A DNA stretch of 20,521 nt, taken from a virus. Below, one piece after another: positions 1 through 8,541 of this stretch. The DNA lies in IMG/VR virus record IMGVR_UViG_3300000127_000006, positions 7,378 to 27,898 of that record. One strand, 5' to 3'. The translations under genes and the position numbers were made by a program. A model generated the notes under the pieces. That model had not been told where the DNA came from, did no database searches, and saw only the letters and a program-made list of their open reading frames with translations. Numbering within the stretch: position 1 is the first letter of the stretch; every line of letters starts with the position of its first letter.

Positions 1-282
1 GAGAATTACCAAAACCTAAAGACACAATGCTACTATAAATTAGCTGAATTAATTAATTCCGGTGATATATTTATTAAGGATAAGCAATTTAAAGACTTAA
101 TTATATCAGAACTTGAAATTATTAAAAGAGATAAGGTCGATAAGGATAGTCAAAAACTTGCAATAGAGGGCAAAGATATACAGAAAACTAAATTAGGTCG
201 TTCACCGGATTACGCTGATGCCTTAATGATGCGAATGTGGTTTGAATGTTTCGGTTCTTATGGCGAGTATGCTCTTATTTAA
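1..282 (+). CDS. terL: Phage terminase large subunit, C-terminal fragment
   Basis: This is the last 93 codons of a gene whose start lies before the window. The large terminase is the ATP-driven DNA packaging motor, and its C-terminal RNase H-like nuclease cuts the concatemer at the portal. The fragment carries the pattern typical of that nuclease end: an early 'LKTQCYYKLAELINSGDI' segment, then a basic helix, then 'LGRSPDYADALMMR' (residues 67-80 of the fragment), whose SPDYADA motif carries the last acidic residue of the nuclease site in this family. The ATPase half is not visible. The stop at 280-282 is followed by a 34-base gap before the next gene. Its position at the head of the structural genes fits a packaging gene. 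Family assignment is by motif recognition and is strong for such a short piece. Confidence 0.85.
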   Translation, partial: ENYQNLKTQCYYKLAELINSGDIFIKDKQFKDLIISELEIIKRDKVDKDSQKLAIEGKDIQKTKLGRSPDYADALMMRMWFECFGSYGEYALI

Positions 283-316
283 CAACTTTACTAACAAATA
301 ACCTTTGTATTTATAG

Positions 317-922
317 ATGAAAGAATCAGTCGAAATAATTGTACCAACTAATTGGTCAGATGTTAGCCTAAAAACCTATCAAAACTACGTAAGTAAAATA
401 GAGGGTTTAACAAACGAAGATGAAATAGTAATACAAAGCGTTAGTTCATTGTGCAACATACCCTTAAAGCTGGTTAAAATGCTACGTAGAGAGGATATAA
501 AGCAATTATATACTAAGCTGTCTAAACTTATTTCAATACCAATTAATAAAGAGGTGATTGATAAGGTAGAAATTAAAGGTGTAACATACGGATTCCATTC
601 TAACCTTGATGAAATGACATTAGGCGAATTTGTTGATTTAGATGAATACAGTAAAAAGGGTGTAGATGGTATTCAATATATACTATCAATATTATACAGA
701 CCGGTTACAGAAGTAAAGGGCAACAAATACAACATAGAATCATACAAAGAGAAGCATATAGATAATGCCAGGTTATTTGAGGAGTTAAGTATAGACCTGG
801 TAAATGGTGTGATGGTTTTTTTTTATCATTTAGGGAGCGAATTGCTAACGAATTCACAAGGCTATTTGGAAAAGGAAGTGGAGAGGTTACAGCAAGAGGG
901 AACTATGGTTGGTTCAGCATAA
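317..922 (+). CDS. Tail assembly chaperone-like protein, frame-0 product (gpG-like)
   Basis: This 201-residue soluble protein has no membrane segment. Features include 'MTLGEFVDLDEYSKKG' near residues 100-115, 'ILSILYRPV' at 122-130 and a C-terminal helix 'FFYHLGSELL' from 168. This resembles the mostly helical proteins that Bacteroidota phages encode with their tail genes, and I read it as the tail assembly chaperone that coats the tape measure before tube polymerisation. The main reason is the -1 reading frame that opens at the T run at 816-824 and continues for 76 codons after this frame, as in the lambda G/GT pair. The frame-0 tail (LEKEVERLQQ) also looks like genuine protein, so both products may be made. 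A promoter-like CTTTGTATT lies just before the start. The tape measure is about 7.5 kb downstream rather than adjacent, which is unusual. The chaperone call is an inference; the dual-frame architecture is seen directly. Confidence 0.6.
   Translation: MKESVEIIVPTNWSDVSLKTYQNYVSKIEGLTNEDEIVIQSVSSLCNIPLKLVKMLRREDIKQLYTKLSKLISIPINKEVIDKVEIKGVTYGFHSNLDEMTLGEFVDLDEYSKKGVDGIQYILSILYRPVTEVKGNKYNIESYKEKHIDNARLFEELSIDLVNGVMVFFYHLGSELLTNSQGYLEKEVERLQQEGTMVGSA
817..823 (+). promoter_or_regulatory. Candidate -1 ribosomal frameshift slippery site (T TTT TTT)
   Basis: In the frame of the gene starting at 317 the bases read T TTT TTT TAT, inside a run of nine T at 816-824. This matches the X XXY YYZ form, where both tRNAs can re-pair after a one-base backward slip. 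A weak possible stem (GAATT at 839-843 with AATTC at 851-855, loop of 7) begins 15 bases after the heptamer. The stem is only five weak pairs, so it may not be a real stimulator. Support comes mainly from the continuous coding quality of the -1 frame up to 1050. Confidence 0.6.
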
Positions 923-1053
923 TAGATGGATTAGCTGGTGGAGATTTATTACAATTTAATTCAGTTACTGAATTGCCATTTAGATTATGTTTTGTTAAAA
1001 TGCAAATGCAACAAGATATTTCAAGAGAAGAAAACAAAAAGAATAAGCGATGA
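823..1053 (+). CDS. -1 frame extension of the chaperone gene (gpT-like half of a 245-aa fusion)
   Basis: This frame has no convincing start codon of its own and is entered from the gene at 317 by a -1 slip on T TTT TTT (817-823). It then reads 76 codons beginning LSFRERIANEFTRLFGKGSG and continuing through 'GNYGWFSIIDGLAGGDLLQF' to a lysine-rich end (EENKKNKR). The fusion would be 169 + 76 = 245 residues. The segment 'LAGGDLLQFNSVTELPF' is clearly protein-like, and it accounts for the otherwise unexplained 127 bases between the frame-0 stop and the next gene. Its TGA at 1051-1053 overlaps the ATG of the next gene (ATGA at 1050-1053), a common sign of translational coupling, which supports the frame being translated. 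The alternative is that one T is a sequencing error in the homopolymer and there is a single uninterrupted gene. Either way this frame is coding. Confidence 0.7.
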   Translation, partial: LSFRERIANEFTRLFGKGSGEVTARGNYGWFSIIDGLAGGDLLQFNSVTELPFRLCFVKMQMQQDISREENKKNKR

Positions 1054-2312
1054 TTACATATAGTTCAGTAATATCATATTTTCAAGAATTTGCAGACAAG
1101 CACATACAACTAAATTCATTTAGCTATGGTGCTTTGGATAAGCTTGAATTAAAGAAGATAAACGAATACCCAGCTTTACATATTATATTAACCAATACAG
1201 ATATATCAGATAAGGTGGTATCTTATGATTTTGATGTATATGTTTTTAGTGGGATAGCACAGCAGTCAGAAGAAGATGAACAAGTAAAAGAGAGTGCGTA
1301 TACTGATACACTTATGATACTGCAAGATTTAAGAGCAGAGTTCACAGAAGGTAAGTATATAGTCAATACCAACAAACTACTATTGCAAGGTTCTAACGAA
1401 TTATCTTGTACTCCTATTGAGGAAAGGTTTAATAATATGGTTATTGGCTTTAGCACATCTCTTAGCGTTCAATCAGCTAATGAAACAACAGCTTGTACAA
1501 TACCTTATCCAAAATACAACGGAGAAAATATCTTTGAAACTTGGAATAACATAAATGTAACTATTCCAACAATGGCTAATTTTGATAGTGGCTTTTATTG
1601 GTGGTCGGCAACTGAAAATGTACAGAATACTTTAACGTATACAAATAATGGTGTTGCAAGTGTTGGTTCATTATTCAATAGTAACTATCTAACTAATAAC
1701 CTTTTAACTTTTAACGATACAACACTATCAACTGCGATAAGATATAACACAGATTTTAGAGGCTTTGATTTTAAAGGTGCATTAGAAAACTACTATTTAC
1801 AAAGCACAATTAATACTTACAATGACAAGCAATTGTATGTAGTATTAAAGGTTAAAAACATAGGCAATTCTAAAGCCGGCTTAAATAACTTATTAGCAAT
1901 AAATAATAGTGCTGGAACAGAGGGTACAAATTTATATGTAGGTGGTACAACATCAAGTTCACCAAATCAATTAGTCTTAAAAGATATAGCAAGTTCAAAT
2001 ACTGATACTGTGCAAATCATATCAGATGGTAGTAATGACTATATAAGAGAGGGGAGTATTACAATCGGTGTAGCTATGTTTGGTTCAAGTATGTTAGGAG
2101 GTGTGGCCAATACTTGTAAGGTTTACTTAAATGGTATACAATACGCATCACTAAGTACAGATGCTGATAGTATTGATAGAATATTGATTGGTAATAACAC
2201 CGGTATAGATAGCAAGTTTGTATTACAAGAATGTTATATACAGCAAATAAATGATACAACATCTGATGTAGGTAGTTTCCCTAAATTAATGTCTTGGCTT
2301 AAAAACAGATAA
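1050..2312 (+). CDS. Tail terminator-like protein with C-terminal lectin-like (LamG-type) domain
   Basis: The 420-residue product divides into two parts. Residues 1-150 form a compact alpha/beta domain: a helix, 'YPALHIILTNTDISDKVVSY', the strand 'FDVYVFSGI', an acidic helix, and 'ERFNNMVIGFSTSLSVQS'. This pattern resembles tail terminator/completion proteins of Bacteroidota phages, which cap the tail tube below the head. From about residue 175 the composition changes to Ser/Thr/Asn-rich beta sequence with 'LYVVLKVKN', 'TCKVYLNGIQYASLS' and a closing strand plus helix (QECYIQQI, LMSWLKN). That is the layout of concanavalin-like LamG sandwiches. A similar C-terminal module ends the protein at 4304. 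The gene overlaps its upstream neighbour by ATGA and is followed after 1 base by the next. The terminator role is inferred from fold pattern and position; the lectin-like domain could instead be a decoration or whisker domain with unknown ligand. Confidence 0.55.
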   Translation: MITYSSVISYFQEFADKHIQLNSFSYGALDKLELKKINEYPALHIILTNTDISDKVVSYDFDVYVFSGIAQQSEEDEQVKESAYTDTLMILQDLRAEFTEGKYIVNTNKLLLQGSNELSCTPIEERFNNMVIGFSTSLSVQSANETTACTIPYPKYNGENIFETWNNINVTIPTMANFDSGFYWWSATENVQNTLTYTNNGVASVGSLFNSNYLTNNLLTFNDTTLSTAIRYNTDFRGFDFKGALENYYLQSTINTYNDKQLYVVLKVKNIGNSKAGLNNLLAINNSAGTEGTNLYVGGTTSSSPNQLVLKDIASSNTDTVQIISDGSNDYIREGSITIGVAMFGSSMLGGVANTCKVYLNGIQYASLSTDADSIDRILIGNNTGIDSKFVLQECYIQQINDTTSDVGSFPKLMSWLKNR

Positions 2313-2313
2313 G

Positions 2314-2889
2314 ATGGCAGAATTTTCATTAGATAATACTGCTAAAGCCTTTGATTTATTTGGTAAGGAAGTAATTAAACGTGCAAGGCGTAACCTAAAA
2401 ATAAAAAGAAAGGTAGATGGCAAGTATAGAATAACGGATAACACCGGTAAGCTGGGTAAGTCGTTAGCCTATAAAATAACAAGAGGTTCAAAAGGGTTAA
2501 ATCTTAAATTTATCAGTTCTTTAGATTATGCTAATTTTATTGAGAAAGGTGTAAAGGGTAGAGAAAGCACATATTCATCAGTAAATAAATACAAGCCTAA
2601 AGATAAAAATCCAGCACAATTCAAAAAAAAGAATTTAGCTAAAGGTGTGGTAGAAAAATGGGTAAGAAGTCCTAAAATTAAACTACGAGACAAGGATGGT
2701 AAGTTTATACCAAAGAATGATTCAAACATAAAAAGTGCATCTTATATGATTGGTAAAAGTATAGCAGAAAAAGGTATTGGCGCAAGGTCATATATGAAAG
2801 ATGCAATAGAAGAAAGCAAAAAGAGGTTTATATTAGATTTAAAGAAAGGATTACTAAAAGACCTAACAACAAATTTAACCATAGAATAG
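2314..2889 (+). CDS. HK97 gp10-like head-tail joining / tail completion protein
   Basis: The 191-residue product is strongly basic (many Lys and Arg). After an N-terminal helix it has 'TGKLGKSLAYKI' (residues 44-55) and 'LDYANFIEKGVKGRES', the pattern of the HK97 gp10-like family in which a strand pair is followed by a D/E-Y-A-x-x-x-E-x-G loop. Members act at the neck, joining the finished head to the tail or fixing the tube end. The C-terminal half contains 'GIGARSYMKDAIEESKKRF', consistent with the usual final helix. The start ATG lies 1 base after the preceding stop and the stop abuts the next ATG, so translation is probably coupled. No signal peptide or membrane segment is visible. Placement directly after the terminator-like protein agrees with a neck function. 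Confidence 0.6.
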   Translation: MAEFSLDNTAKAFDLFGKEVIKRARRNLKIKRKVDGKYRITDNTGKLGKSLAYKITRGSKGLNLKFISSLDYANFIEKGVKGRESTYSSVNKYKPKDKNPAQFKKKNLAKGVVEKWVRSPKIKLRDKDGKFIPKNDSNIKSASYMIGKSIAEKGIGARSYMKDAIEESKKRFILDLKKGLLKDLTTNLTIE

Positions 2890-4302
2890 ATGGCAATAAG
2901 TATATACAATTTTAACAATTCAGACTATGTGTTATCAGCATCTAAAAGAGTGATAACTTGTTATAGTGCTGATTATACAGAACCGAAGTTTAGCTATTAC
3001 TTAGAGTTAATTTATGGAGGTAATACTTACGCATATACATTTAGGCCAAATGGCACGGGTTATGGCATTATAGACATTAACAGCATACTTACAACTATTG
3101 TAAGTCCAACAAATGTACAAAAGGTTTTAACAGTACCACAAGCAGTAGAAAGTACGGGTTCAATAAATGACTTTCAACAAAACCTACACACAATACCACA
3201 CAATAAATTTACCGGAACCGGTTATACTCCACAGTATTTAAGCACAAGTAACACCGGTGCTATAAAAATACAACTAAAGCTATGGGAATATTATGCTGCT
3301 GATACAACATCAAGTCCAATAAAACAAGGTACGGCAACAACGGGTGATATGTATTTGCTATCCGGTTATAATAAAAGTACAGATTTAATAAACTTTTCAT
3401 TTAACGATTACAAATTAAATGCAGCTGATAAATATTACCTTAATGGTAATTATGATGAAAAAGGAACATATATAAACATTGATACAGCATTAACAGATTA
3501 CGGCACATTAGCAATATTGAACCGAACGGCAGATGTAAATACTACAGCAGATGGTGCATATAGATTCTTAGTTGAATATTTTAACTCAGCCGATGTTTCA
3601 TTAGGTTCACAATACTTTTTAAATACAACAGATTTCGGTGGTAAATACGATGCGAGTGGTGTAAGTGATGATTCTATGGTTATTCATTTTGGGTGTTATC
3701 CGGCTAACTTAAACAAATTACCAGCTACATTTGATAGACCATCAGACCAAACAAGTTTAGCTTATTACAATGTTAGTAGTGTAGCACCAGATGGAAGCGA
3801 ATCAAGTAAAAAGTACAGATTTAATATAATTGAAAGGTGCGACAAATATAATCCACAAAGATTTTCATACGTTAATAAGTTTGGAGTTTGGGAATACATC
3901 ACATTTACTAAAGAAAGGAACGATAAAATAAACAATAGAAAAACAGAAATAAAAAGTTCTATATATAATTATGAGCAATCTTATGCAACTGTATCAGCTG
4001 GTTACAATGAGAAACCATTCGTACCAAATGTGGCACATCAATCACGAAAGAATGTAGCTACTAACGTAAAACAAAATTTTACAATAAATACGGGGTTCTT
4101 AAAAGATTCACAAATAGAGCAAGTAAAAGATATGTTTATTAGTTCAAGCATAAATTACATAAATGAAGATGGTTCAGCTATTGCTGTACTATTAACAAGC
4201 CGGTCTATTGATGATGCTTTAATAAGTAGAAGATATAACCAAACAGAATACAAGCTTGCATTTGAATATAGCATAGATACATATAACCAAATCTTATTCT
4301 AA
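2890..4302 (+). CDS. Distal tail / baseplate-type structural protein
   Basis: The 470-residue protein is beta-rich with low Lys/Glu content over its first 300 residues and no signal peptide. Recognisable segments are an N-terminal strand-rich domain ('TYAYTFRPNGTGYGIIDINSIL'-like region, residues 47-68), then 'IIERCDKYNPQRFSYVNKFG' near 312-331 followed by 'WEYITFTK'. The latter corresponds to the 'C..Y.P.R..++N+.G..d.ftF' signature common in tail proteins of Bacteroidota phages, placed just before the hub protein. A terminal region ending 'YKLAFEYSIDTYNQILF' follows. It is immediately upstream (1 base) of the large hub gene, which suggests a Dit-like adaptor between tube and hub. I do not know a named family for it; the tail-tip assignment rests on the signature and the neighbours. 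Confidence 0.5.
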   Translation: MAISIYNFNNSDYVLSASKRVITCYSADYTEPKFSYYLELIYGGNTYAYTFRPNGTGYGIIDINSILTTIVSPTNVQKVLTVPQAVESTGSINDFQQNLHTIPHNKFTGTGYTPQYLSTSNTGAIKIQLKLWEYYAADTTSSPIKQGTATTGDMYLLSGYNKSTDLINFSFNDYKLNAADKYYLNGNYDEKGTYINIDTALTDYGTLAILNRTADVNTTADGAYRFLVEYFNSADVSLGSQYFLNTTDFGGKYDASGVSDDSMVIHFGCYPANLNKLPATFDRPSDQTSLAYYNVSSVAPDGSESSKKYRFNIIERCDKYNPQRFSYVNKFGVWEYITFTKERNDKINNRKTEIKSSIYNYEQSYATVSAGYNEKPFVPNVAHQSRKNVATNVKQNFTINTGFLKDSQIEQVKDMFISSSINYINEDGSAIAVLLTSRSIDDALISRRYNQTEYKLAFEYSIDTYNQILF

Positions 4303-4303
4303 T

Positions 4304-7300
4304 ATGGCATCTACTTTAGTTGCAATAGGCACAGATGGTACAAAGCACTTTTTAGACTTAATGAAAGGTCAGCCAATATCCTTAGATTTTAACTTTAAAG
4401 ATATTACAGACCTAAAAACAAAGGGTTCTTATTCGTACAATTTTAGGCTACCAAGTAGTATAGCAAATGATAAGTTCTTTGCCAACTATTATATGGTAGG
4501 GAGTAAAACAGATGGTACAAATAACAACTATAATCCATTTACTAAGTTAGAAGCCTATTTACTTCAAGATACTATTGAAGTTTTTAGTGGTTACATTCAG
4601 TTGAATAATGTGTATCTTAGAGAAGGTAATAGGTATGAATACGAGGTGTTATTATTTGCTCCAAGCATTTCACTATTAGATGATTTAAAAGGTGTTAATT
4701 TAGGTGATACATTAGGAGACACATATAATCACGATTACAATGTATCAACAATATATAACAGCTGGCACACAAACTCTATTGCAAGTGGTAAGGTGGTATA
4801 TTCCTTATATGATTATGGTAGTGGTGTATCTACTAATTTAGCTGATACATTTATAATGCCGGCATCTACGGGTGGCATTGAGCAAGGTCAAAATATGTTT
4901 GACATTCAGCACCTTAGACCACAAATACAATTAAAAGAAGTTTTAACAAAGATTTCCCAGCACGTAGGGTATGTGTTTAATAGTACCTTTTTTGATACTG
5001 CCGTATTTGAAAAGATATATGTAGATTGTAATTATGGAACAAATGCCCAATTACCTACACCAACATCATACAACGCATACAATGTAATTTTAGGTACAAA
5101 CGCTGGTCAATCATTTACTACCACCTATGGTTCAATTGCATCAATTAGCACTTCTACTAATTGGTTGCCAACTAATGAATTGCAAGATTTAACCGGTCAA
5201 TACAATACATCTACCGGAGAGTTTACACCGGCAGTTTTAGGGTTATGGAACTTATTTGTAGGAGGTACTATTACTGTACCTAATACAATGGTTGGAAGTA
5301 ATATTAGAATAAGGCTTTATAAGTTAGTAAATGGTAATATTGATTCATATACTGATTTAGAACAATTTGGATTTTCGACTACACCATTGACAAGAAATTG
5401 GTCAGCTAATGTACAGCTACCAATAACTGCAACCGGTAGTGTAAAATATGTGATTAGAGTTTATTCGGGTTACAATTCTAACCTAAATGGTACAACACTA
5501 ACCTTTACTAATTCATTTGCTCAATGGAGTTTATTACAAGGGTATGATACGGAACAAGTAAATGTAGGTAACTTATTTGGCGAATTAAAAGCATCAGACT
5601 TCTTATCAAGTATTATAAGAAAGTTTAATTTGGTTTTAATACCGGACAAATCTAATAGTAAGGTAATCACTATTGAACCATTTAATTCTTATATGGCTGG
5701 TGGTACTACAAAAGATTGGAGTGATAAAATAGATTTTAAAAAGGATGTTCAGATTTTACCACCAAGTAAAATAGCACCAAAGTCTATATTATTTGCAGAC
5801 CAAAATTCTAAAGATTATGTTAATCAAACATATGTAGATACATCACAAAGAATATACGGGCAGCACGAAAGGTTTACAGATAACCAATACACAGATAAGA
5901 CTACAAAATTTACTTCAATATTTAGTCCTACAATACCCTATCCCGTGCCAGCCGGTAATTTTTACACAAGTCCGGTAATAGAAATAAATGAGGGTGAGTA
6001 TAAAAATGTAGGTGGAGTAAGGTTATCATTCTATCACGGAGAAAAAACAATAGGCTCAAACCTTAGAATAAGAATTACAGATAGCTACTCACAATTAGCA
6101 AATCAAAATGAGGGTGTTCAATATGAAGAAGTCCCAAACTTTAGTCCATTTTCAGCTACCGGATTTTCAAACGATGCAAGTGTATATTCTATTAATTGGT
6201 CTTGTAGTTTATCGAATGATATTGTAGGGTATGAATCTATACCATTAAGAGGATTAGCAGAAGAATTTTGGGAACAATATATATTTACAAACTTTGATGT
6301 AAATGCTCGTATGCTTATTGCTTATATGAGGTTATCACAAGATGATATTTCTAATTTTAAGTTTAATGATTTAATCAACGTAAATGGTAATTCCTATTTT
6401 ATAAATTCTATAAAAGGGTATCCGGTATCAAGCACCGGTTTATGTAAAGTAGAATTGCTTAAATCTGATGGGTTCTTTTCTAATGATACTATTTATAATG
6501 GTATAAATTGTGGTAATTTAAATGACTTATATTCTAAGTTTGGTATTATACATAATGCTACCGATAACCCTATAGACAATCAAAATTGCTGTGATGCTTT
6601 TGGTTACTATTGGAGGAATGGTTCGTATGGTAATTTTTGCTACAATACACCAGCTACAAATACAACTCCAAGTGGGGATGAATTTAGGTCAGCTCTCTTT
6701 ACTGAAAATTCTAACATAGTTGGTTCGGGTAATATATCTACGTTTACTGATGGGGGTGTTATTAGAGGTAACAATAATAACATTTCAGTTGGTGGTAGAG
6801 ACATATTAGTTAAGGGTGATTTAAACAGGGTAGAAAGTAACTGCCGTAAATTAGAAATCTTAGGTGATGATAATCTTATTAAAGCAAATTCTAATAATGT
6901 ATCTATAACCGGAACGGGTAACATAGTATTTCCACAAGAAATGTCTGATGATATAAACGGAGAAAAAATACAATTTCAAAATTCTTTATCTAACATACAG
7001 ATAACCGGCGAATATGGAAAGGCTTTAAATAATAACGAAATAATATTATCAAAAGGTCAAAATGGTGTAGAGGGTAAAAACCAAACTTCAGAATATACCA
7101 ATAGGTTTATATCGGCTGGAACTCAAAGAAATGTATATGTAGGTCAGAATGGTGCTTTAGCTACACTTCCAGACCAAGTAGATTACAATACCATTTTAGG
7201 AGAATTGGCATTTAGATTACCGGATAAAAGTGTAATAGATTTAACTATTGAGATACAAGCTACAACCGATTCAGAAAGTAACACGTTAAAAGATGAATAT

Positions 7301-8308
7301 TGGAAAGCCGTTTACAAAGCTAAAATAATAAGTGGAACGGGTACAGTAATATATTCACAAGCACAAGTATCAAGTGAAACATCAACTAAGTTTATAGGCT
7401 CTACTATGGAGGTTATAAGTGTAAGTAATATACCATACTTGTACAATGGTTATATGTTAGAATTTACTTTACCATTTTCAACCTTAGTAAATGATAGTAG
7501 TTTTACAATAGTTCAGAAGTATAACTCTACTATGATTTCCGGTTCAAGTATCAGCAACTTTCTACCATCTCAATTAACAGATTTAAAAGCTTGGTTTGAT
7601 GCAAGTAACTTTTCAAGTTTAAGTTTCACATCTACCATTGGGAGTAGTCAGCCTATAAATGCTTGGAAAGATTTAAGTGATAACAATAATAATGTAAGCC
7701 AGACAAACGCAAGTAATCAACCTATTTGGATAAGTGGTACAGCAAACAGAGGTCGGCCATATTTAGGTTTTAACGGCTCTACATCTTGTTTATTTAATAA
7801 TGCAAGTGGTTTAATTAGTCTGCCAAATGAGAGTTATACAATGTTTGCAGTATTTGAAAGTGATATAACTACTCACGAAGAATATGGTCAAGTAATAACC
7901 GGTATAAATAAAAGTGATGGTACACCAATTGGTGGCGTTAATATTAACCCATTAGCTACTCACGGAGGTGGTGGTACTGATAGTGTTAGTTTCTATAATA
8001 AAAACACATTAACAAACTTATATGAAAACCATATTTTAACTGCTGGAGTAACTGACCCAAAAATTATAGTGGGTAGAAAGAACGGAACGGCTTTAGATAT
8101 TATAGATGAAAACGGAAGTACAGATACATCTACCGGTATAAATTCTACAGATGGTGCATACTTTACAATTGGTGCTTTAGTAAACAGCACAATAGATGCC
8201 GAGTTTGATGGCAAGATTTATGAGGTTATTGTAGTGGGTGAAAGTGTAAGCAACACAGATAGAGACAAGATAATTTATTACTTAAAAAACAAATGGAATA
8301 TACTTTAA
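4304..8308 (+). CDS. Tail hub / fibre protein with beta-helix repeats and C-terminal LamG-like domain
   Basis: This 1334-residue tail-tip protein has several parts. Residues 1 to about 730 look like the hub of Bacteroidota siphophages: 'LDFNFKDITDLKTKGSYSYN', 'SGYIQLNNVYLREGNRYEYE', then 'SDFLSSIIRKFNLVLIPD' near 430 and 'VITIEPFNSY' with a following WSDKIDFKKD. Residues 731-790 are Cys-rich (NCCDAFGYYW). About 800-905 hold short Asn/Gly repeats (NSNIVGSGN, GVIRGNNNNIS, GDLNRVESN, GDDNLIKANSNNV, GTGNIV) expected of a small beta-helix or trimeric stalk. About 925-1080 form a further beta domain. From 1086 to the end a LamG-type module is recognisable by 'LTDLKAWFDASNFSSL', 'NAWKDLSDNNNNVSQ', 'MFAVFES' and a final 'YLKNKWNIL'. 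The module probably binds a host surface glycan. Fibre and hub are thus one polypeptide. The stop overlaps the next gene by 16 bases. Confidence 0.75.
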   Translation: MASTLVAIGTDGTKHFLDLMKGQPISLDFNFKDITDLKTKGSYSYNFRLPSSIANDKFFANYYMVGSKTDGTNNNYNPFTKLEAYLLQDTIEVFSGYIQLNNVYLREGNRYEYEVLLFAPSISLLDDLKGVNLGDTLGDTYNHDYNVSTIYNSWHTNSIASGKVVYSLYDYGSGVSTNLADTFIMPASTGGIEQGQNMFDIQHLRPQIQLKEVLTKISQHVGYVFNSTFFDTAVFEKIYVDCNYGTNAQLPTPTSYNAYNVILGTNAGQSFTTTYGSIASISTSTNWLPTNELQDLTGQYNTSTGEFTPAVLGLWNLFVGGTITVPNTMVGSNIRIRLYKLVNGNIDSYTDLEQFGFSTTPLTRNWSANVQLPITATGSVKYVIRVYSGYNSNLNGTTLTFTNSFAQWSLLQGYDTEQVNVGNLFGELKASDFLSSIIRKFNLVLIPDKSNSKVITIEPFNSYMAGGTTKDWSDKIDFKKDVQILPPSKIAPKSILFADQNSKDYVNQTYVDTSQRIYGQHERFTDNQYTDKTTKFTSIFSPTIPYPVPAGNFYTSPVIEINEGEYKNVGGVRLSFYHGEKTIGSNLRIRITDSYSQLANQNEGVQYEEVPNFSPFSATGFSNDASVYSINWSCSLSNDIVGYESIPLRGLAEEFWEQYIFTNFDVNARMLIAYMRLSQDDISNFKFNDLINVNGNSYFINSIKGYPVSSTGLCKVELLKSDGFFSNDTIYNGINCGNLNDLYSKFGIIHNATDNPIDNQNCCDAFGYYWRNGSYGNFCYNTPATNTTPSGDEFRSALFTENSNIVGSGNISTFTDGGVIRGNNNNISVGGRDILVKGDLNRVESNCRKLEILGDDNLIKANSNNVSITGTGNIVFPQEMSDDINGEKIQFQNSLSNIQITGEYGKALNNNEIILSKGQNGVEGKNQTSEYTNRFISAGTQRNVYVGQNGALATLPDQVDYNTILGELAFRLPDKSVIDLTIEIQATTDSESNTLKDEYWKAVYKAKIISGTGTVIYSQAQVSSETSTKFIGSTMEVISVSNIPYLYNGYMLEFTLPFSTLVNDSSFTIVQKYNSTMISGSSISNFLPSQLTDLKAWFDASNFSSLSFTSTIGSSQPINAWKDLSDNNNNVSQTNASNQPIWISGTANRGRPYLGFNGSTSCLFNNASGLISLPNESYTMFAVFESDITTHEEYGQVITGINKSDGTPIGGVNINPLATHGGGGTDSVSFYNKNTLTNLYENHILTAGVTDPKIIVGRKNGTALDIIDENGSTDTSTGINSTDGAYFTIGALVNSTIDAEFDGKIYEVIVVGESVSNTDRDKIIYYLKNKWNIL

Positions 8309-8541
8309 CAGATAAAGTAGCCAAAGATATAAATGTAGATTTTATATTTAGGTTAGATACTTTAAACAATCACTTAGAAGAATGCACATCTATTGTAATA
8401 CCAATTATAGATGCTTTGCCAAGCTTTAAACATTTATATGAACCAAATAACGTAACAGATTATTATGGCCGTATGAAGCGAAATTATGAATCTAAAAAAA
8501 GTGCTTGGTTGCACAGACAAAAGATATGGCAGATAAAATAA
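8293..8541 (+). CDS. Small conserved-looking tail-module protein, function unknown
   Basis: The 82-residue product has alternating charged and hydrophobic residues (DFIFRLDTLNNHLEE, SIVIPIIDALPSF) and a basic C-terminus (KSAWLHRQKIWQIK). I do not recognise a family. It overlaps the end of the hub gene by 16 bases and the start of the tape measure gene by 16 bases (37 if the tape measure began at its earlier ATG). The lack of stops and tight overlaps on both sides argue that it is real. It has no membrane segment. Small genes directly before a tape measure are often chaperones or tape-measure partners, but nothing in the sequence shows that here. Confidence 0.6.
   Translation: MEYTLTDKVAKDINVDFIFRLDTLNNHLEECTSIVIPIIDALPSFKHLYEPNNVTDYYGRMKRNYESKKSAWLHRQKIWQIK

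Noticed and set aside
299-311. Promoter before the chaperone gene (TAACCTTTGTATT)
   Set aside because: Off consensus spacing for TAnnTTTG and no clear -33 element; mentioned only as a similarity to the box at 10931.
839-855. Stem GAATT/AATTC downstream of the slippery site as a frameshift stimulator
   Set aside because: Only five mostly A-T pairs with a seven-base loop; too weak to claim as a stimulator.
7562-8308. Diversity-generating retroelement variable region at the end of the hub gene
   Set aside because: No reverse transcriptase, template repeat or adenine-specific variation is visible in the window.
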